This document shows, piece by piece, positions 32,751-41,509 of a stretch of DNA of 64,000 nucleotides. Source of the DNA: Azovibrio restrictus DSM 23866 (GTDB taxonomy: Bacteria; Pseudomonadota; Gammaproteobacteria; Burkholderiales; Rhodocyclaceae). The translations under genes and the position numbers were made by a program. The notes beneath the pieces are model-generated. The model saw only the letters and a list, made by a program, of their open reading frames with translations, searched no databases and was not told the DNA's origin. The stretch covers positions 1 to 64,000 of the forward strand of contig NZ_AUCH01000013.1 of the NCBI RefSeq assembly GCF_000429665.1, written 5' to 3'. Position 1 is the first letter of the stretch. Every line of letters starts with the position of its first letter.

Positions 32751-34636
32751 GACTGGCTCCCCTCCTCCGCTGTATTCAAATCATCCACCTTGCGCCCGGC
32801 CAGGGCCCGCTTGACGCTCTGGTCCATGCGCCGATGGGCGAACTCCTGGGTTTCATAGCCCAAGTCATCCATCGCCAAGTTGATGTGCCGCCGGTTATCT
32901 CCCAGCATCAGGGTCTGGAGCTTGGCAATGCTGGCCTCGATGCGGGCAATTTCCTCGGCGCTCAACAGGTGGGCATCCTCCTTCAGGGCCGCCTGGGTGG
33001 CTTCAATCAGGCGCTGGGCCTCCACCTGGGCCTCCTTCAGGGCCCGGCGCTGGGCGTCGTCCTTGGCGTGGGACATGGAGTCCTTGAGCATGGCGGCAAT
33101 TTCGTCATCCGAGAGGCCGTAGGAGGGCTTCACCGTGATGCTGGATTCCACCCCCGTGGTCTGCTCCCGGGCCGAGACGGCCAGGAGGCCGTCCGCGTCC
33201 ACCTGGAAGGTGACCCGGATGCGCGCCGCCCCGGCCACCATGGGGGGAATGCCGCGCAGTTCGAAGCGGGCCAGGCTGCGGCAGTCGGACACCAGTTCCC
33301 GCTCCCCCTGGACCACGTGGATGGCCATGGCGGTCTGGCCGTCCTTGAAGGTGGTGAAATCCTGGGCCCGGGCCGCGGGAATGGTGGAGTTGCGCGGGAT
33401 CACCTTCTCCACCAGGCCGCCCATGGTTTCCAGCCCCAGGGAGAGGGGAATCACGTCGAGCAGCAGCCAGTCGTCACCGCCGGTCTTGTTGCCCACCAGC
33501 AGGTTGGCCTGGGTGGCGGCGCCCAGGGCAACCACCTTGTCCGGGTCCAGGTTGTTCAGGGGCTCCTGGCCGAAGAACTCCGCCACGGCCCGTTGCACCT
33601 GGGGCACCCGGGTGGAGCCGCCCACCATCACCACGCCCTTCACCTCCTCGGGCCGCAGGCCAGCGTCGCGCAGGGCCTTGCGCACGGCCTGCAGGGTCTT
33701 GGTCACCAGGTTCCGGGTGATTTCGGCGAAGGTGGCCACATCCAGGGTGAGATCAATGGTGGGGCCACTGGAGAGCTTCACGGTGATCGGGGCTTCCGCG
33801 TGGCTGGTGAGGAATTCCTTGGCCTCCCGGGCCCGGGTCATGATCAGCCGGGCATCCTCGTGGGACAGGGGCGGCAGCTTGGCCTGCTCCAGGACCCAGC
33901 AGAAGATGCGCTGGTCGAAGTCATCGCCGCCCAGGGCCGAGTCGCCGCCGGTGGCCAGCACCTCGAACACGCCCTTGGAGAGCTTGAGGATGGAGATGTC
34001 GAAGGTGCCGCCGCCCAGGTCATAGACGGCATAGATGCCCTCGGCGGCATTGTCCAGCCCGTAGGCGATGGCCGCGGCCGTGGGTTCGTTCAGGAGCCGC
34101 AGCACGTTGATCCCGGCCAGCCGGGCGGCATCCTTGGTGGCCTGGCGCTGGGCGTCGTCAAAGTAGGCGGGCACGGTGATCACCGCGCCCACCAGCTCAC
34201 CGCCCAGGTGGGCTTCGGCCCTGGCCTTGGCGACCTTGAGGATTTCGGCGGATACCTCCACCGGGCTCTTCACCCCGGCACAGGTCTTCACCCGCACCAT
34301 GCCCGGCTCGTCTACGAAGTCGTAGGGCAGGGATTCCACGTGGGCGATATCCTTTCTGCCCCGGCCCATGAAACGTTTCACGGACACCACGGTGTTCTTC
34401 GGGTCCCGGGCCTGCCAGGACTGGGCCCCATAGCCCACTTCCACCTGCCCGTCAGGCAGGTAGCGCACGATGGAAGGCAAGAGGGGGCGACCCTGTTCGT
34501 CGTTCAACACCACGGCCATGCCGCTCCTGACGGTGGCCACCAGGGAATTGGTGGTGCCCAGGTCTATGCCTACCGCCAGCTTGTGCTGGTGGGGGGCGGC
34601 GGATTCGCCGGGTTCGGCGATATGAAAGAGAGCCAT
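32747..34636 (-). CDS. hscA: Hsp70-family chaperone HscA
   Basis: 629 aa. ATG 34636 (MALFHIAEPGESAAPH) is chosen because it follows the hscB stop by one base; the longer frame reads into hscB. The DnaK-type ATPase starts with VGIDLGTTNSLVATV and contains DLGGGTFDIS; the substrate domain is shorter than that of DnaK, as usual for HscA. With HscB it drives release of the cluster from IscU, recognising the LPPVK motif that is present in the IscU encoded upstream. Confidence 0.96.
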   Translation of the reverse strand: MALFHIAEPGESAAPHQHKLAVGIDLGTTNSLVATVRSGMAVVLNDEQGRPLLPSIVRYLPDGQVEVGYGAQSWQARDPKNTVVSVKRFMGRGRKDIAHVESLPYDFVDEPGMVRVKTCAGVKSPVEVSAEILKVAKARAEAHLGGELVGAVITVPAYFDDAQRQATKDAARLAGINVLRLLNEPTAAAIAYGLDNAAEGIYAVYDLGGGTFDISILKLSKGVFEVLATGGDSALGGDDFDQRIFCWVLEQAKLPPLSHEDARLIMTRAREAKEFLTSHAEAPITVKLSSGPTIDLTLDVATFAEITRNLVTKTLQAVRKALRDAGLRPEEVKGVVMVGGSTRVPQVQRAVAEFFGQEPLNNLDPDKVVALGAATQANLLVGNKTGGDDWLLLDVIPLSLGLETMGGLVEKVIPRNSTIPAARAQDFTTFKDGQTAMAIHVVQGERELVSDCRSLARFELRGIPPMVAGAARIRVTFQVDADGLLAVSAREQTTGVESSITVKPSYGLSDDEIAAMLKDSMSHAKDDAQRRALKEAQVEAQRLIEATQAALKEDAHLLSAEEIARIEASIAKLQTLMLGDNRRHINLAMDDLGYETQEFAHRRMDQSVKRALAGRKVDDLNTAEEGSQS

Positions 34637-34637
34637 G

Positions 34638-35180
34638 TCAGTTATCCATCTCCCCGTCTTCCAGGGAAGCCAGGGCGTCATCAATTTCCAGCAACAGTTT
34701 TTCCAGGAACATCAGCCGGCGCACCTGCTCGGTGGCAGCCTCCGGGTCCCGCTTATCATCCAGCAGGGCGGCCAATTCTTCGTAGCGCCCCTGCAGGTCC
34801 TGGCGCAGACGGTGGTGCAGATGCTCCAGCTCGTGGTGATCACCGCCACTCCGGGCTTCCATCACCGCCTCCCGCCACTCCATCTGCTCCATGAGGAACT
34901 CGGGCGCCATGGCGGTGTTGCTCTCGGCCTGCAGGTCGTGCCCCGCCAGATGCAGCAGGTACTTGGCCCGCTCCAGGGGCTTTTTCAGGGTCAGATAGCC
35001 CTCATTGGCCCGGGTGGCCCACTGCATGGAAAGCCGGCGCACCCCCTCCCCCGCATGGGCATAGCGGTCCGGATGCACCTGGGCCTGGATTTCCCGGTAG
35101 CGGGCATCCAGTTCCCCCAGATCGATCCGGAACGCCCGGGGCAGCTGGAACAGGGAAAAGAAATCGGTGGTCAGGTCCAC
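34638..35180 (-). CDS. hscB: J-domain co-chaperone HscB
   Basis: 180 aa with GTG start at 35180. The N-terminal J domain carries the essential HPD in VHPDRYAH (about residue 35-42); the C-terminal helical bundle (LMEQMEWREAVMEAR) is the IscU-binding part. It delivers IscU to HscA. 131 bases separate it from iscA. Confidence 0.95.
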   Translation of the reverse strand: MDLTTDFFSLFQLPRAFRIDLGELDARYREIQAQVHPDRYAHAGEGVRRLSMQWATRANEGYLTLKKPLERAKYLLHLAGHDLQAESNTAMAPEFLMEQMEWREAVMEARSGGDHHELEHLHHRLRQDLQGRYEELAALLDDKRDPEAATEQVRRLMFLEKLLLEIDDALASLEDGEMDN

Positions 35181-35311
35181 GGGGTCACCTCTGATCAGAC
35201 GGGTGCCCCTGGAGCAGGAACATCCGCCAAGGCGCAGCCGGAACTAGGCGGGAGCGCGCAGACAGTGCTGTAGCACGGCAAGCGCGAGCAACGACGTTCC
35301 GGCAAGCGGGT

Positions 35312-35635
35312 TTAGACGTTAAAGCTTTCGCCGCAGCCGCATTGATCTTTTATGTTGGGATTGTTGAACTTGAACCCCTCGTTCAACCCTTCCCGGGTGT
35401 AGTCCAGCTCGGTGCCGTCGATGTAGGGCAGGCTGCGGGCATCCACGAACACCTTGATGCCGTGGCTCTCGTATACCTCGTCCTCGCCATCCACCTCATC
35501 GACAAACTCCAGCTTGTAGGCCATGCCGGAACAGCCGCTGGTACGCACGCCCAGGCGCAAGCCGACACCCTTGCCGCGCTTCTGCAGGAAGTTGGAAACG
35601 TGCTGGGCTGCCTTTTCGGTCAAGGTCACTGCCAT
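35312..35635 (-). CDS. iscA: Fe-S carrier IscA
   Basis: 107 aa A-type carrier with the three conserved cysteines in RTSGCSGMAY and DQCGCGESF. It accepts clusters or iron from IscU and passes them on. It lies 8 bases after iscU in the operon. Confidence 0.96.
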   Translation of the reverse strand: MAVTLTEKAAQHVSNFLQKRGKGVGLRLGVRTSGCSGMAYKLEFVDEVDGEDEVYESHGIKVFVDARSLPYIDGTELDYTREGLNEGFKFNNPNIKDQCGCGESFNV

Positions 35636-35643
35636 GATTCACC

Positions 35644-36027
35644 TCACTCGGAATGCTTTTTCTTGTAGTCGGCCACGGCTGCCTTGATGGCGTCCTCGGC
35701 CAGGATGGAACAGTGGATTTTAACCGGCGGCAGGGCCAGTTCTTCGGCGATCTGGGTATTCTTGATTTCCAGGGCCTGTTCCACGGTCTTGCCCTTGACC
35801 CACTCGGTCACCAGGCTGGAGGAGGCGATGGCGGAACCGCAGCCGTAGGTCTTGAACTTGGCGTCTTCGATCACCCCGTCCTGGCCCACCTTGATCTGCA
35901 GTTTCATCACGTCGCCGCAGGCCGGTGCCCCCACCATGCCGGTGCCGACGCCCTCTTCGTCCTTGTCGAAGCCCCCCACGTTGCGGGGGTTTTCGTAGTG
36001 GTCGATCACTTTCACGCTGTAGCTCAT
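35644..36027 (-). CDS. iscU: Fe-S scaffold protein IscU
   Basis: 127 aa with all three ligand cysteines: GAPACGDVMK, TYGCGSAIASSS and IHCSILAEDA, plus Asp in the first motif. The chaperone recognition motif LPPVKIHC is intact. It is the scaffold on which the cluster is built using sulfur from IscS. Confidence 0.97.
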   Translation of the reverse strand: MSYSVKVIDHYENPRNVGGFDKDEEGVGTGMVGAPACGDVMKLQIKVGQDGVIEDAKFKTYGCGSAIASSSLVTEWVKGKTVEQALEIKNTQIAEELALPPVKIHCSILAEDAIKAAVADYKKKHSE

Positions 36028-36049
36028 CTCGTTCTCCTTGAATTCTGGT

Positions 36050-37261
36050 TTAGTGGGCGGCCCACTGGACGGTGCTCAGGTCTATCCCTTCCTGGACCAT
36101 TTCCCACAGGGGGGACATCTCCCGCAGCTTGCCTATCTTCTGGTGCAGCAGCTTCACGGCATAGTCGATCTCTGCCTCGGTATTGAAGCGGCCGATGGTG
36201 AAGCGGATGGAGCTGTGGGCCAGCTCGTCATCCCGCCCCAGGGCGCGCAGCACGTAGGAAGGCTCCAGGCTGGCGGAGGTGCAGGCAGAACCGGAGGACA
36301 CGGCTAGGTCCTTGATGGCCATGAGCAGGGACTCACCTTCCACATAGGCAAAGCTGATGTTGAGATTGTGGGGCACCCGCTGCTCCAGGTCGCCGTTCAC
36401 ATAGACGCAGTCGATATCCGACAGCCCCTTCAGGAGCCGGTCGCGCAGCTTGCCGATGCGGGCGTTCTCCTCGGCCATTTCTTCCCGGGCGATGCGGAAG
36501 GCTTCGCCCATGCCGACGATCTGGTGGGTGGCCAGGGTGCCGGAGCGGAAGCCCCGCTCATGGCCGCCGCCGTGCATCTGGGCTTCCAGGCGTACCCGGG
36601 GCTTGCGGCGCACGTAAAGGGCGCCGATGCCCTTGGGGCCGTAGGTCTTGTGGGCAGAAAAGCTCATCAGGTCCACCTTGAGCTTGTCCAGATCGATGGC
36701 GACCTTGCCGGTGGCCTGGGCTGCATCCACGTGGAAGAGAACGCCTTTCTCACGACAGATCTCGCCGATCTCGGCGATGGGCTGGACAACACCGATCTCG
36801 TTATTCACGAACATCACCGAAACCAGGCAGGTGTCGGGACGCAGGGCCGCCTTGAATACCTCCAGATCGATCAGGCCGTTTTCCTGCACGTCCAGATAGG
36901 TGACCTGAAAACCCTGGCGCTCCATTTCCCGCATGGTGTCGAGGACCGCCTTGTGCTCGGTCTTCACCGTGATCAGGTGCTTGCCCTTGGTGGCGCCATA
37001 GAAATTGGCAGCCCCCTTGATGGCCAGGTTGTTGGATTCGGTGGCGCCGGAAGTCCAGACGATTTCCTTGGCATCGGCGTTCACCAGGGCCGCCACCTGT
37101 TCCCGGGCCTCTTCCACGGCGGCTTCCGCCTCCCAGCCGAAGCTGTGGGAACGGGAAGCGGGGTTACCGAATTTCTCGGTCAGGTAGGGGATCATCTTCT
37201 CCGCCACGCGGGGATCCACCGGGGTGGTGGCCGAATAATCCAGGTAGATGGGCAATTTCAT
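36050..37261 (-). CDS. iscS: Cysteine desulfurase IscS
   Basis: 403 aa PLP enzyme of group I. The PLP Lys is in SFSAHKTYGPKG and the active-site Cys loop is SSGSACTSASLEPSYV, with the C-terminal SSIRFTIGRFNTEAEI pattern typical of IscS. It converts cysteine to alanine and passes persulfide to IscU, tRNA thiolation enzymes and others. Located 22 bases before iscU and after a second desulfurase gene. Confidence 0.97.
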   Translation of the reverse strand: MKLPIYLDYSATTPVDPRVAEKMIPYLTEKFGNPASRSHSFGWEAEAAVEEAREQVAALVNADAKEIVWTSGATESNNLAIKGAANFYGATKGKHLITVKTEHKAVLDTMREMERQGFQVTYLDVQENGLIDLEVFKAALRPDTCLVSVMFVNNEIGVVQPIAEIGEICREKGVLFHVDAAQATGKVAIDLDKLKVDLMSFSAHKTYGPKGIGALYVRRKPRVRLEAQMHGGGHERGFRSGTLATHQIVGMGEAFRIAREEMAEENARIGKLRDRLLKGLSDIDCVYVNGDLEQRVPHNLNISFAYVEGESLLMAIKDLAVSSGSACTSASLEPSYVLRALGRDDELAHSSIRFTIGRFNTEAEIDYAVKLLHQKIGKLREMSPLWEMVQEGIDLSTVQWAAH

Positions 37262-37289
37262 GCTGTCGCTCCGTTAGTGCAGACGGTCT

Positions 37290-38450
37290 TTATCGACTCA
37301 GTGCCGTCAGGTTCTTGAGGCTGGACACCGTGGTTTCCAAAGCCCCGAGGAATTGATCAATATTCTCTTCCGAAGTTTCCGCCCCCAGGCTGACGCGCAC
37401 GGCGCCCCGGGACAACTGCTCCGGCACCCCCATGGCTTGCAGCACATGGGAAGGCTCCGGGTTGGCGCTGGAACAGGCCGCACCGCTAGCCACGGCAAAA
37501 CCGGCCCGGTCCAGCTTGCCCACCAGGGTTTCCCCATCCAGGTCGGCAAAGGCGAAATAACTGGTGTTGGGCAGGCGCATGCCATCGGCGGCAAAAATCC
37601 GCGCCCCCAGGCGCTGCAAGCCCGCCTCCAGACGGGTGCGCAGGGCAAAGAGCCGGACCGACAGCCCTTCCAGCCGGGCCAGCGCCAGTTCGCAGGCCAC
37701 CCCGAAACCGACGATGGCCGCCACATTCTCGGTACCGGAGCGCAAACCCCGCTCCTGGCCACCACCGGCAATCAGGGGCGTCAGCTCTACCCGCTTGTCC
37801 AGGATCAGGGCCCCGGCCCCCTTGGGGCCATGAATCTTGTGGGCCGAAACTGTCAGGGCATGAACCCCGGCCTGGTTCAGCAGGCGGAAATCCACGGCCA
37901 TCTTGCCCAGGGCCTGGACCGCATCGGTATGAAACCAGCCCCGTCCGGCCCGGACCTGCTCGGCCATGGCCGCCACATTCTGGATCAGGCCGGTTTCATT
38001 ATTGGCCAGCATCACGGACCAGAGCCTGGCCCCGGCCGACAGGGCCTTGACCAGGCCGGCAGGCTCCAGCCTGCCGTTGCCATCCACCGGCAGTTCCAGG
38101 AGCTGCCAGCCCTGGCGCTCCAGTTGCCGTGCCGTATTGCGCACACAGGGATGCTCGATGGCGCTCACGGCCAGGACCCCGGGGTGCCGGAAACCAGCAG
38201 CAGCCCCCTTGAGGAACAGGTTATTGGCTTCGCTGCCGCCGCTGGTGAAGATCACTTCAGTGGGATGGCAGCCCACGGCCGCCGCTACCTGCTGCCGGGC
38301 CATATCCACCGCCCGCCGCGCCGCCCGGCCATACTCATGGCGGCTGGAAGGATTGCCGTACTGCCCCTGCAGGAAAGGCAGCATGGCCTCCAGTACCGGA
38401 GCCGCCATGGGCGTGGTGGCGTTGTGATCCAGGTAGACCGGGGCAAACAT
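37290..38450 (-). CDS. Second cysteine desulfurase, NifS/IscS-like
   Basis: 386 aa, homologous to but clearly different from the IscS encoded just downstream. It starts MFAPVYLDHNATTPMAAP; the PLP Lys lies in VSAHKIHGPKGAGAL and the active Cys in ASGAACSSANPEPSHVL. The loop and the overall sequence resemble NifS-type enzymes more than IscS. It sits between iscR and iscS with short spacers (28 bases each), so is probably expressed in the same IscR-controlled operon. A dedicated sulfur donor for another acceptor is possible, but no partner is adjacent. Confidence 0.92.
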   Translation of the reverse strand: MFAPVYLDHNATTPMAAPVLEAMLPFLQGQYGNPSSRHEYGRAARRAVDMARQQVAAAVGCHPTEVIFTSGGSEANNLFLKGAAAGFRHPGVLAVSAIEHPCVRNTARQLERQGWQLLELPVDGNGRLEPAGLVKALSAGARLWSVMLANNETGLIQNVAAMAEQVRAGRGWFHTDAVQALGKMAVDFRLLNQAGVHALTVSAHKIHGPKGAGALILDKRVELTPLIAGGGQERGLRSGTENVAAIVGFGVACELALARLEGLSVRLFALRTRLEAGLQRLGARIFAADGMRLPNTSYFAFADLDGETLVGKLDRAGFAVASGAACSSANPEPSHVLQAMGVPEQLSRGAVRVSLGAETSEENIDQFLGALETTVSSLKNLTALSR

Positions 38451-38478
38451 GGTATTCGTGCCTGTCGCTGTCTGTGGC

Positions 38479-38979
38479 TCAGGCTGTCAGGGACAGCCGC
38501 TCCTTGGCGACCGCCCGGGCGGAACGGCGCGGCGGCTCCCGGTGATCCTCGAGAACCACCAGCCCCCCCTGCTTGGCGAGCTGCTGTTCCACCAGATCCC
38601 CCAGGGAAACGGAAGCCAGGTACTCGTACATCTTGCGGTTCAGGGTGGTCCACAGCTCGTGGGTCATGCAGCGGTGCTCCTCGTGGCAGTTCTCGCTGCC
38701 GCCGCACTGGGTTGCGTCGAGCCGCTCATCCACGGCACGGATGATGTCGGCCACGGTCACCTGGTCCATGGGCCGGGCCAGGCGATAACCGCCCCCCGGA
38801 CCCCGCACGCTCTCCACCAGCTTGTGGCGCCGCAGCTTGCCGAACAACTGCTCCAGATAGGAAAGGGAAATGGCCTGGCGCTCGCTGATACCGGCCAGGG
38901 CAACCGGCGATTCCTTTTCCCGCAGCGCCAGATCCATCATGGCGGTGACAGCGAAACGTCCTTTTGTGGTCAAGCGCAT
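38479..38979 (-). CDS. iscR: Fe-S-responsive Rrf2 regulator IscR
   Basis: 166 aa. Rrf2 winged helix (MRLTTKGRFAVTAMMDLALR) with wing sequence VRGPGGGYRLARP. The three cluster-binding cysteines are in QCGGSENCHEEHRC (about residues 92-104). The [2Fe-2S] form represses its own isc operon. Unlike E. coli IscR, the tail is Arg-rich. Two IscR-type boxes in this window (38994-39018 and 39827-39851) suggest control of both its own operon and cysE. Confidence 0.96.
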   Translation of the reverse strand: MRLTTKGRFAVTAMMDLALREKESPVALAGISERQAISLSYLEQLFGKLRRHKLVESVRGPGGGYRLARPMDQVTVADIIRAVDERLDATQCGGSENCHEEHRCMTHELWTTLNRKMYEYLASVSLGDLVEQQLAKQGGLVVLEDHREPPRRSARAVAKERLSLTA

Positions 38980-38993
38980 GGGGCTCTCCTTGA

Positions 38994-39018
38994 ATACCTA
39001 AGTGTTACGGTCAACTAT
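38994..39018 (-). promoter_or_regulatory. IscR type-1-like binding site at the iscR promoter
   Basis: Read on the minus strand, the 25-mer beginning ATAGTTGACCG and ending CTTAGGTAT matches the published E. coli type-1 IscR consensus at 22 of 25 positions by eye. It covers the -10 and start region of the promoter below. A second copy of the half-site ATAGTTGAC lies 29 bases upstream (plus 39039-39047). Confidence 0.75.
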
Positions 39019-39043
39019 ATCGGCACCACCCGACATTAGTCAA
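39014..39043 (-). promoter_or_regulatory. iscR operon promoter
   Basis: Minus strand -35 TTGACT (plus 39038-39043) and -10 TATAGT (plus 39014-39019) with 18 bases between. The -35 lies within the last codons of cysE, so the isc operon has its own promoter even if cysE transcripts read through. Confidence 0.7.
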
Positions 39044-39785
39044 CTATTTTACTCAGGTATTGCGGATCGAAATGGTCCCGCTTTTCGCCCACGTCCTCCA
39101 CCTGCACCCCGGCCGCCTGGAGATGCTCCAGCAACAGGGCCAGACGCCGGTCGGTTTCCGCCGCATGATCCAGCAATCCATGGATGGCCCGGGCCAGGGG
39201 ATCATCCTGATCCTGGCCCACCGCATAGGCGGAAAAGCCCAGCCGGGCCGCCTGAGCTTCCCGTTCCCGCTGCTCCGCATCAAGGATGCGGGCCGGAATG
39301 CCCACGGCCGTGGCCCCGGCAGGCACATCCCGGGTCACAACCGCATTGGAACCCACCTTGGCCCCCTCACCCACCGTGATCGGCCCCAGCACCTTGGCGC
39401 CAGCCCCCACCACCACCCGATCTCCCAGGGTGGGGTGGCGCTTGCCCTTGTTCCAGGAAGTCCCCCCCAGGGTGACGCCATGGTAGAGGGTCACGTCGTC
39501 ACCGATCACCGCCGTCTCGCCGATCACCACCCCCATCCCGTGGTCGATGAAGAAACGCCGGCCTATGGTAGCCCCCGGATGAATCTCTATCCCGGTGAAC
39601 CAGCGGGAAAAATGGGCCGTGAACCGGGCCAGCCAGCGCAGCTGGCGGCCCCACAGCCAGTGGGCCAGACGGTGCAGGATCAGGGCATGAATGCCCGGAT
39701 AGCAGGTCAGCACCTCCCAGAACGAGCGCGCCGCGGGATCCCGGTCAAATACCGAACGTATGTCTTCGCGCAGGTGCTGCAGCAT
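39036..39785 (-). CDS. cysE: Serine O-acetyltransferase
   Basis: 249 aa from ATG 39785 with GGAG upstream; a GTG at 39797 is an alternative. Left-handed beta-helix hexapeptide repeats run through the middle (IHPGATIGRRFFIDHGMGVV, GDDVTLYHGVTLGG), with the catalytic His in DHGMG. It acetylates serine to O-acetylserine, the first step of cysteine synthesis. Sited directly upstream of iscR in the same direction, it links cysteine supply with the cysteine-consuming isc genes, and its promoter carries an IscR-type box. Confidence 0.95.
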   Translation of the reverse strand: MLQHLREDIRSVFDRDPAARSFWEVLTCYPGIHALILHRLAHWLWGRQLRWLARFTAHFSRWFTGIEIHPGATIGRRFFIDHGMGVVIGETAVIGDDVTLYHGVTLGGTSWNKGKRHPTLGDRVVVGAGAKVLGPITVGEGAKVGSNAVVTRDVPAGATAVGIPARILDAEQREREAQAARLGFSAYAVGQDQDDPLARAIHGLLDHAAETDRRLALLLEHLQAAGVQVEDVGEKRDHFDPQYLSKIVD

Positions 39786-39818
39786 GAACGTGGTCACTCC
39801 TGGTTTCTGGGGGCTGGA

Positions 39819-39851
39819 ATTGTAAAATACCCGACTAATTCAATCAAGAAT
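39819..39851 (-). promoter_or_regulatory. cysE promoter with overlapping IscR type-1-like site
   Basis: Minus-strand -35 TTGATT (plus 39842-39847) and -10 TACAAT (plus 39819-39824) with 17 bases between. A 25-bp sequence at plus 39827-39851, ending AGTCGGGTAT on the minus strand, matches the type-1 IscR consensus at 23 of 25 positions by eye and overlaps the -35 and spacer, so binding should repress. Confidence 0.7.
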
Positions 39852-39869
39852 AATGCCGCCAGTACGCAC

Positions 39870-40619
39870 TTACCGACGCCAGTCTTCCACGGCACTGAGG
39901 ATGCCCCTCAGGATGCTGACCTCGTCCTTTTCCAGGCGCGCCCGGCCAAAGAGGCGGCGCAACTTGGGCAGCAGCCGCCGGGGTTGGGCTGGATCGAGAA
40001 AACCCGAAGCCACCATGACCCGCTCCAGGTGTTCGTAGAAACCCTCCTGCTCCCCGTGGGTGGCGGGCTGGGAAGAAAATGGCGTGGTCCGCCCGGGAGC
40101 AGGCGGCAAGCCCTGGAAGGCCGCCGTGCGCAACTCGTAGGCCAGCACCTGCACGGCAGCCGCCAGATTGAGGGAGCTGTAATCGGGATTGGCCGCGATC
40201 ATCACCGCCCCACGGCAACGCTGCACCTCATCATTGGACAGCCCCGAAGTTTCGTTGCCGAACACCAGGGCCACCTCACCGGCGGACTGCAGCGCCTGGG
40301 CGTAGAGATCCTGGGCCCCGGCCCGGGCCAGCATGGGCGGCGGCCCCAGGTCCCGGGCCCGGGCCGACACGGCAAGACTGTAGGAACAACCGGCCAGGGC
40401 CTCGTCCAGGGTATCCACCACCCGGGCCTGCTCAAGAATATCCGTCGCCCCGGAAGCCAGGGTCACCGCTTCGGGATCGGGAAAAAACCGGGGCGCCACC
40501 AGCACCAGCCGCGTCAGCCCCATGGTTTTCATGGCCCGGGCGGCCGAGCCGATATTGCCCGGATGACTGGTACGGGAAAGTACGATGCTGATACGGGCAA
40601 GCGCGTCGGTCGGGTTCAT
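39870..40619 (-). CDS. trmJ: tRNA (cytidine/uridine-2'-O-)-methyltransferase TrmJ
   Basis: 249 aa SpoU-family (SPOUT fold) enzyme. ATG 40619 (MNPTDALARISIVL) is chosen since the longer frame runs into the divergent region. Motifs: SRTSHPGNIGSAARAMKTMG near the N-terminus, FGNETSGLSNDEV and YSSLNLAAAVQVLAYELR for SAM binding in the knotted region. It methylates the ribose at position 32 of certain tRNAs. Divergent from suhB, the same arrangement as in many proteobacteria where trmJ lies near suhB and isc genes. Confidence 0.94.
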   Translation of the reverse strand: MNPTDALARISIVLSRTSHPGNIGSAARAMKTMGLTRLVLVAPRFFPDPEAVTLASGATDILEQARVVDTLDEALAGCSYSLAVSARARDLGPPPMLARAGAQDLYAQALQSAGEVALVFGNETSGLSNDEVQRCRGAVMIAANPDYSSLNLAAAVQVLAYELRTAAFQGLPPAPGRTTPFSSQPATHGEQEGFYEHLERVMVASGFLDPAQPRRLLPKLRRLFGRARLEKDEVSILRGILSAVEDWRR

Positions 40620-40696
40620 ATTAAAATGGCGGTTTCGTTGAAAACAACATGGGCAGCGAGCCATCCAAGGCGCCGCTGCCCCAAGGTTCTTTAAGC

Positions 40697-41506
40697 ATGC
40701 ATCCAGCCCTGAATATCGCCATCAAGGCGGCGCGTCGCGCCAGCCAGATCATCAACCGCGCCTCCCTGGACCTGGGATTGATCAAGGTCCACAGCAAGCA
40801 GCCCAATGATTTCGTCACGGAAGTGGACAGGGCTGCCGAGGCCGCCATCATCGAGGTTCTCAAGGATGCCTACCCCAGCTACGGGATTCTAGCAGAGGAG
40901 TCGGGCCAGACCCCCGCCCAGGGCCGGGAAAGCGAGTACCAGTGGATCATCGATCCCCTGGACGGCACCACCAACTTCATCCACGGTTTTCCCCAGTACG
41001 CCATCTCCATCGCCCTGGCCAAGGGCGACCAGGTGGAACAGGCCGTGGTCTACGACCCCAACCGCAATGAACTGTTCACCGCCAGCAAGGGCGGCGGGGC
41101 CTTCCTCAACGAGCGGCGCATCCGGGTCTCCAAGCGCCTCAAGCTGCAGGAAGCCCTGATCGGCACGGGCTTCCCCTACCGGGTGTTCGACCACGTGGAT
41201 GCCTATCTGGCCATCTTCAAGGAACTCACCCAAAAAACCGCCGGCCTGCGCCGCCCCGGAGCCGCCTCCCTGGACCTGGCCTATGTGGCCGCTGGCCGCC
41301 TGGATGGCTTCTGGGAGTTCGGCCTCTCCCCCTGGGACCTGGCCGCCGGCAGCCTGCTGATCACCGAAGCGGGCGGCTTGGTGAGCGACCTGTCCGGGGA
41401 AACCGACTACCTCAACACCGGCAACGTGGTGGCCGGGACGCCCAAGGTCTTCATTCCCCTGCTGCAGACCGTCCAGGCCCACCGCAGCACCACCCTCAAG
41501 GCCTGA
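40697..41506 (+). CDS. suhB: Inositol-1-monophosphatase family protein SuhB
   Basis: 269 aa. ATG 40697 with AAGG upstream; the frame from 40649 adds an unlikely leader. Metal-binding motifs are DPLDGTTNFIHGFP and SPWDLAAGSLLITEAGG, with an EES in the first metal site. It hydrolyses inositol phosphates in vitro; in E. coli it is also a component of the rRNA antitermination complex. Confidence 0.95.
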   Translation: MHPALNIAIKAARRASQIINRASLDLGLIKVHSKQPNDFVTEVDRAAEAAIIEVLKDAYPSYGILAEESGQTPAQGRESEYQWIIDPLDGTTNFIHGFPQYAISIALAKGDQVEQAVVYDPNRNELFTASKGGGAFLNERRIRVSKRLKLQEALIGTGFPYRVFDHVDAYLAIFKELTQKTAGLRRPGAASLDLAYVAAGRLDGFWEFGLSPWDLAAGSLLITEAGGLVSDLSGETDYLNTGNVVAGTPKVFIPLLQTVQAHRSTTLKA

Positions 41507-41509
41507 GCC

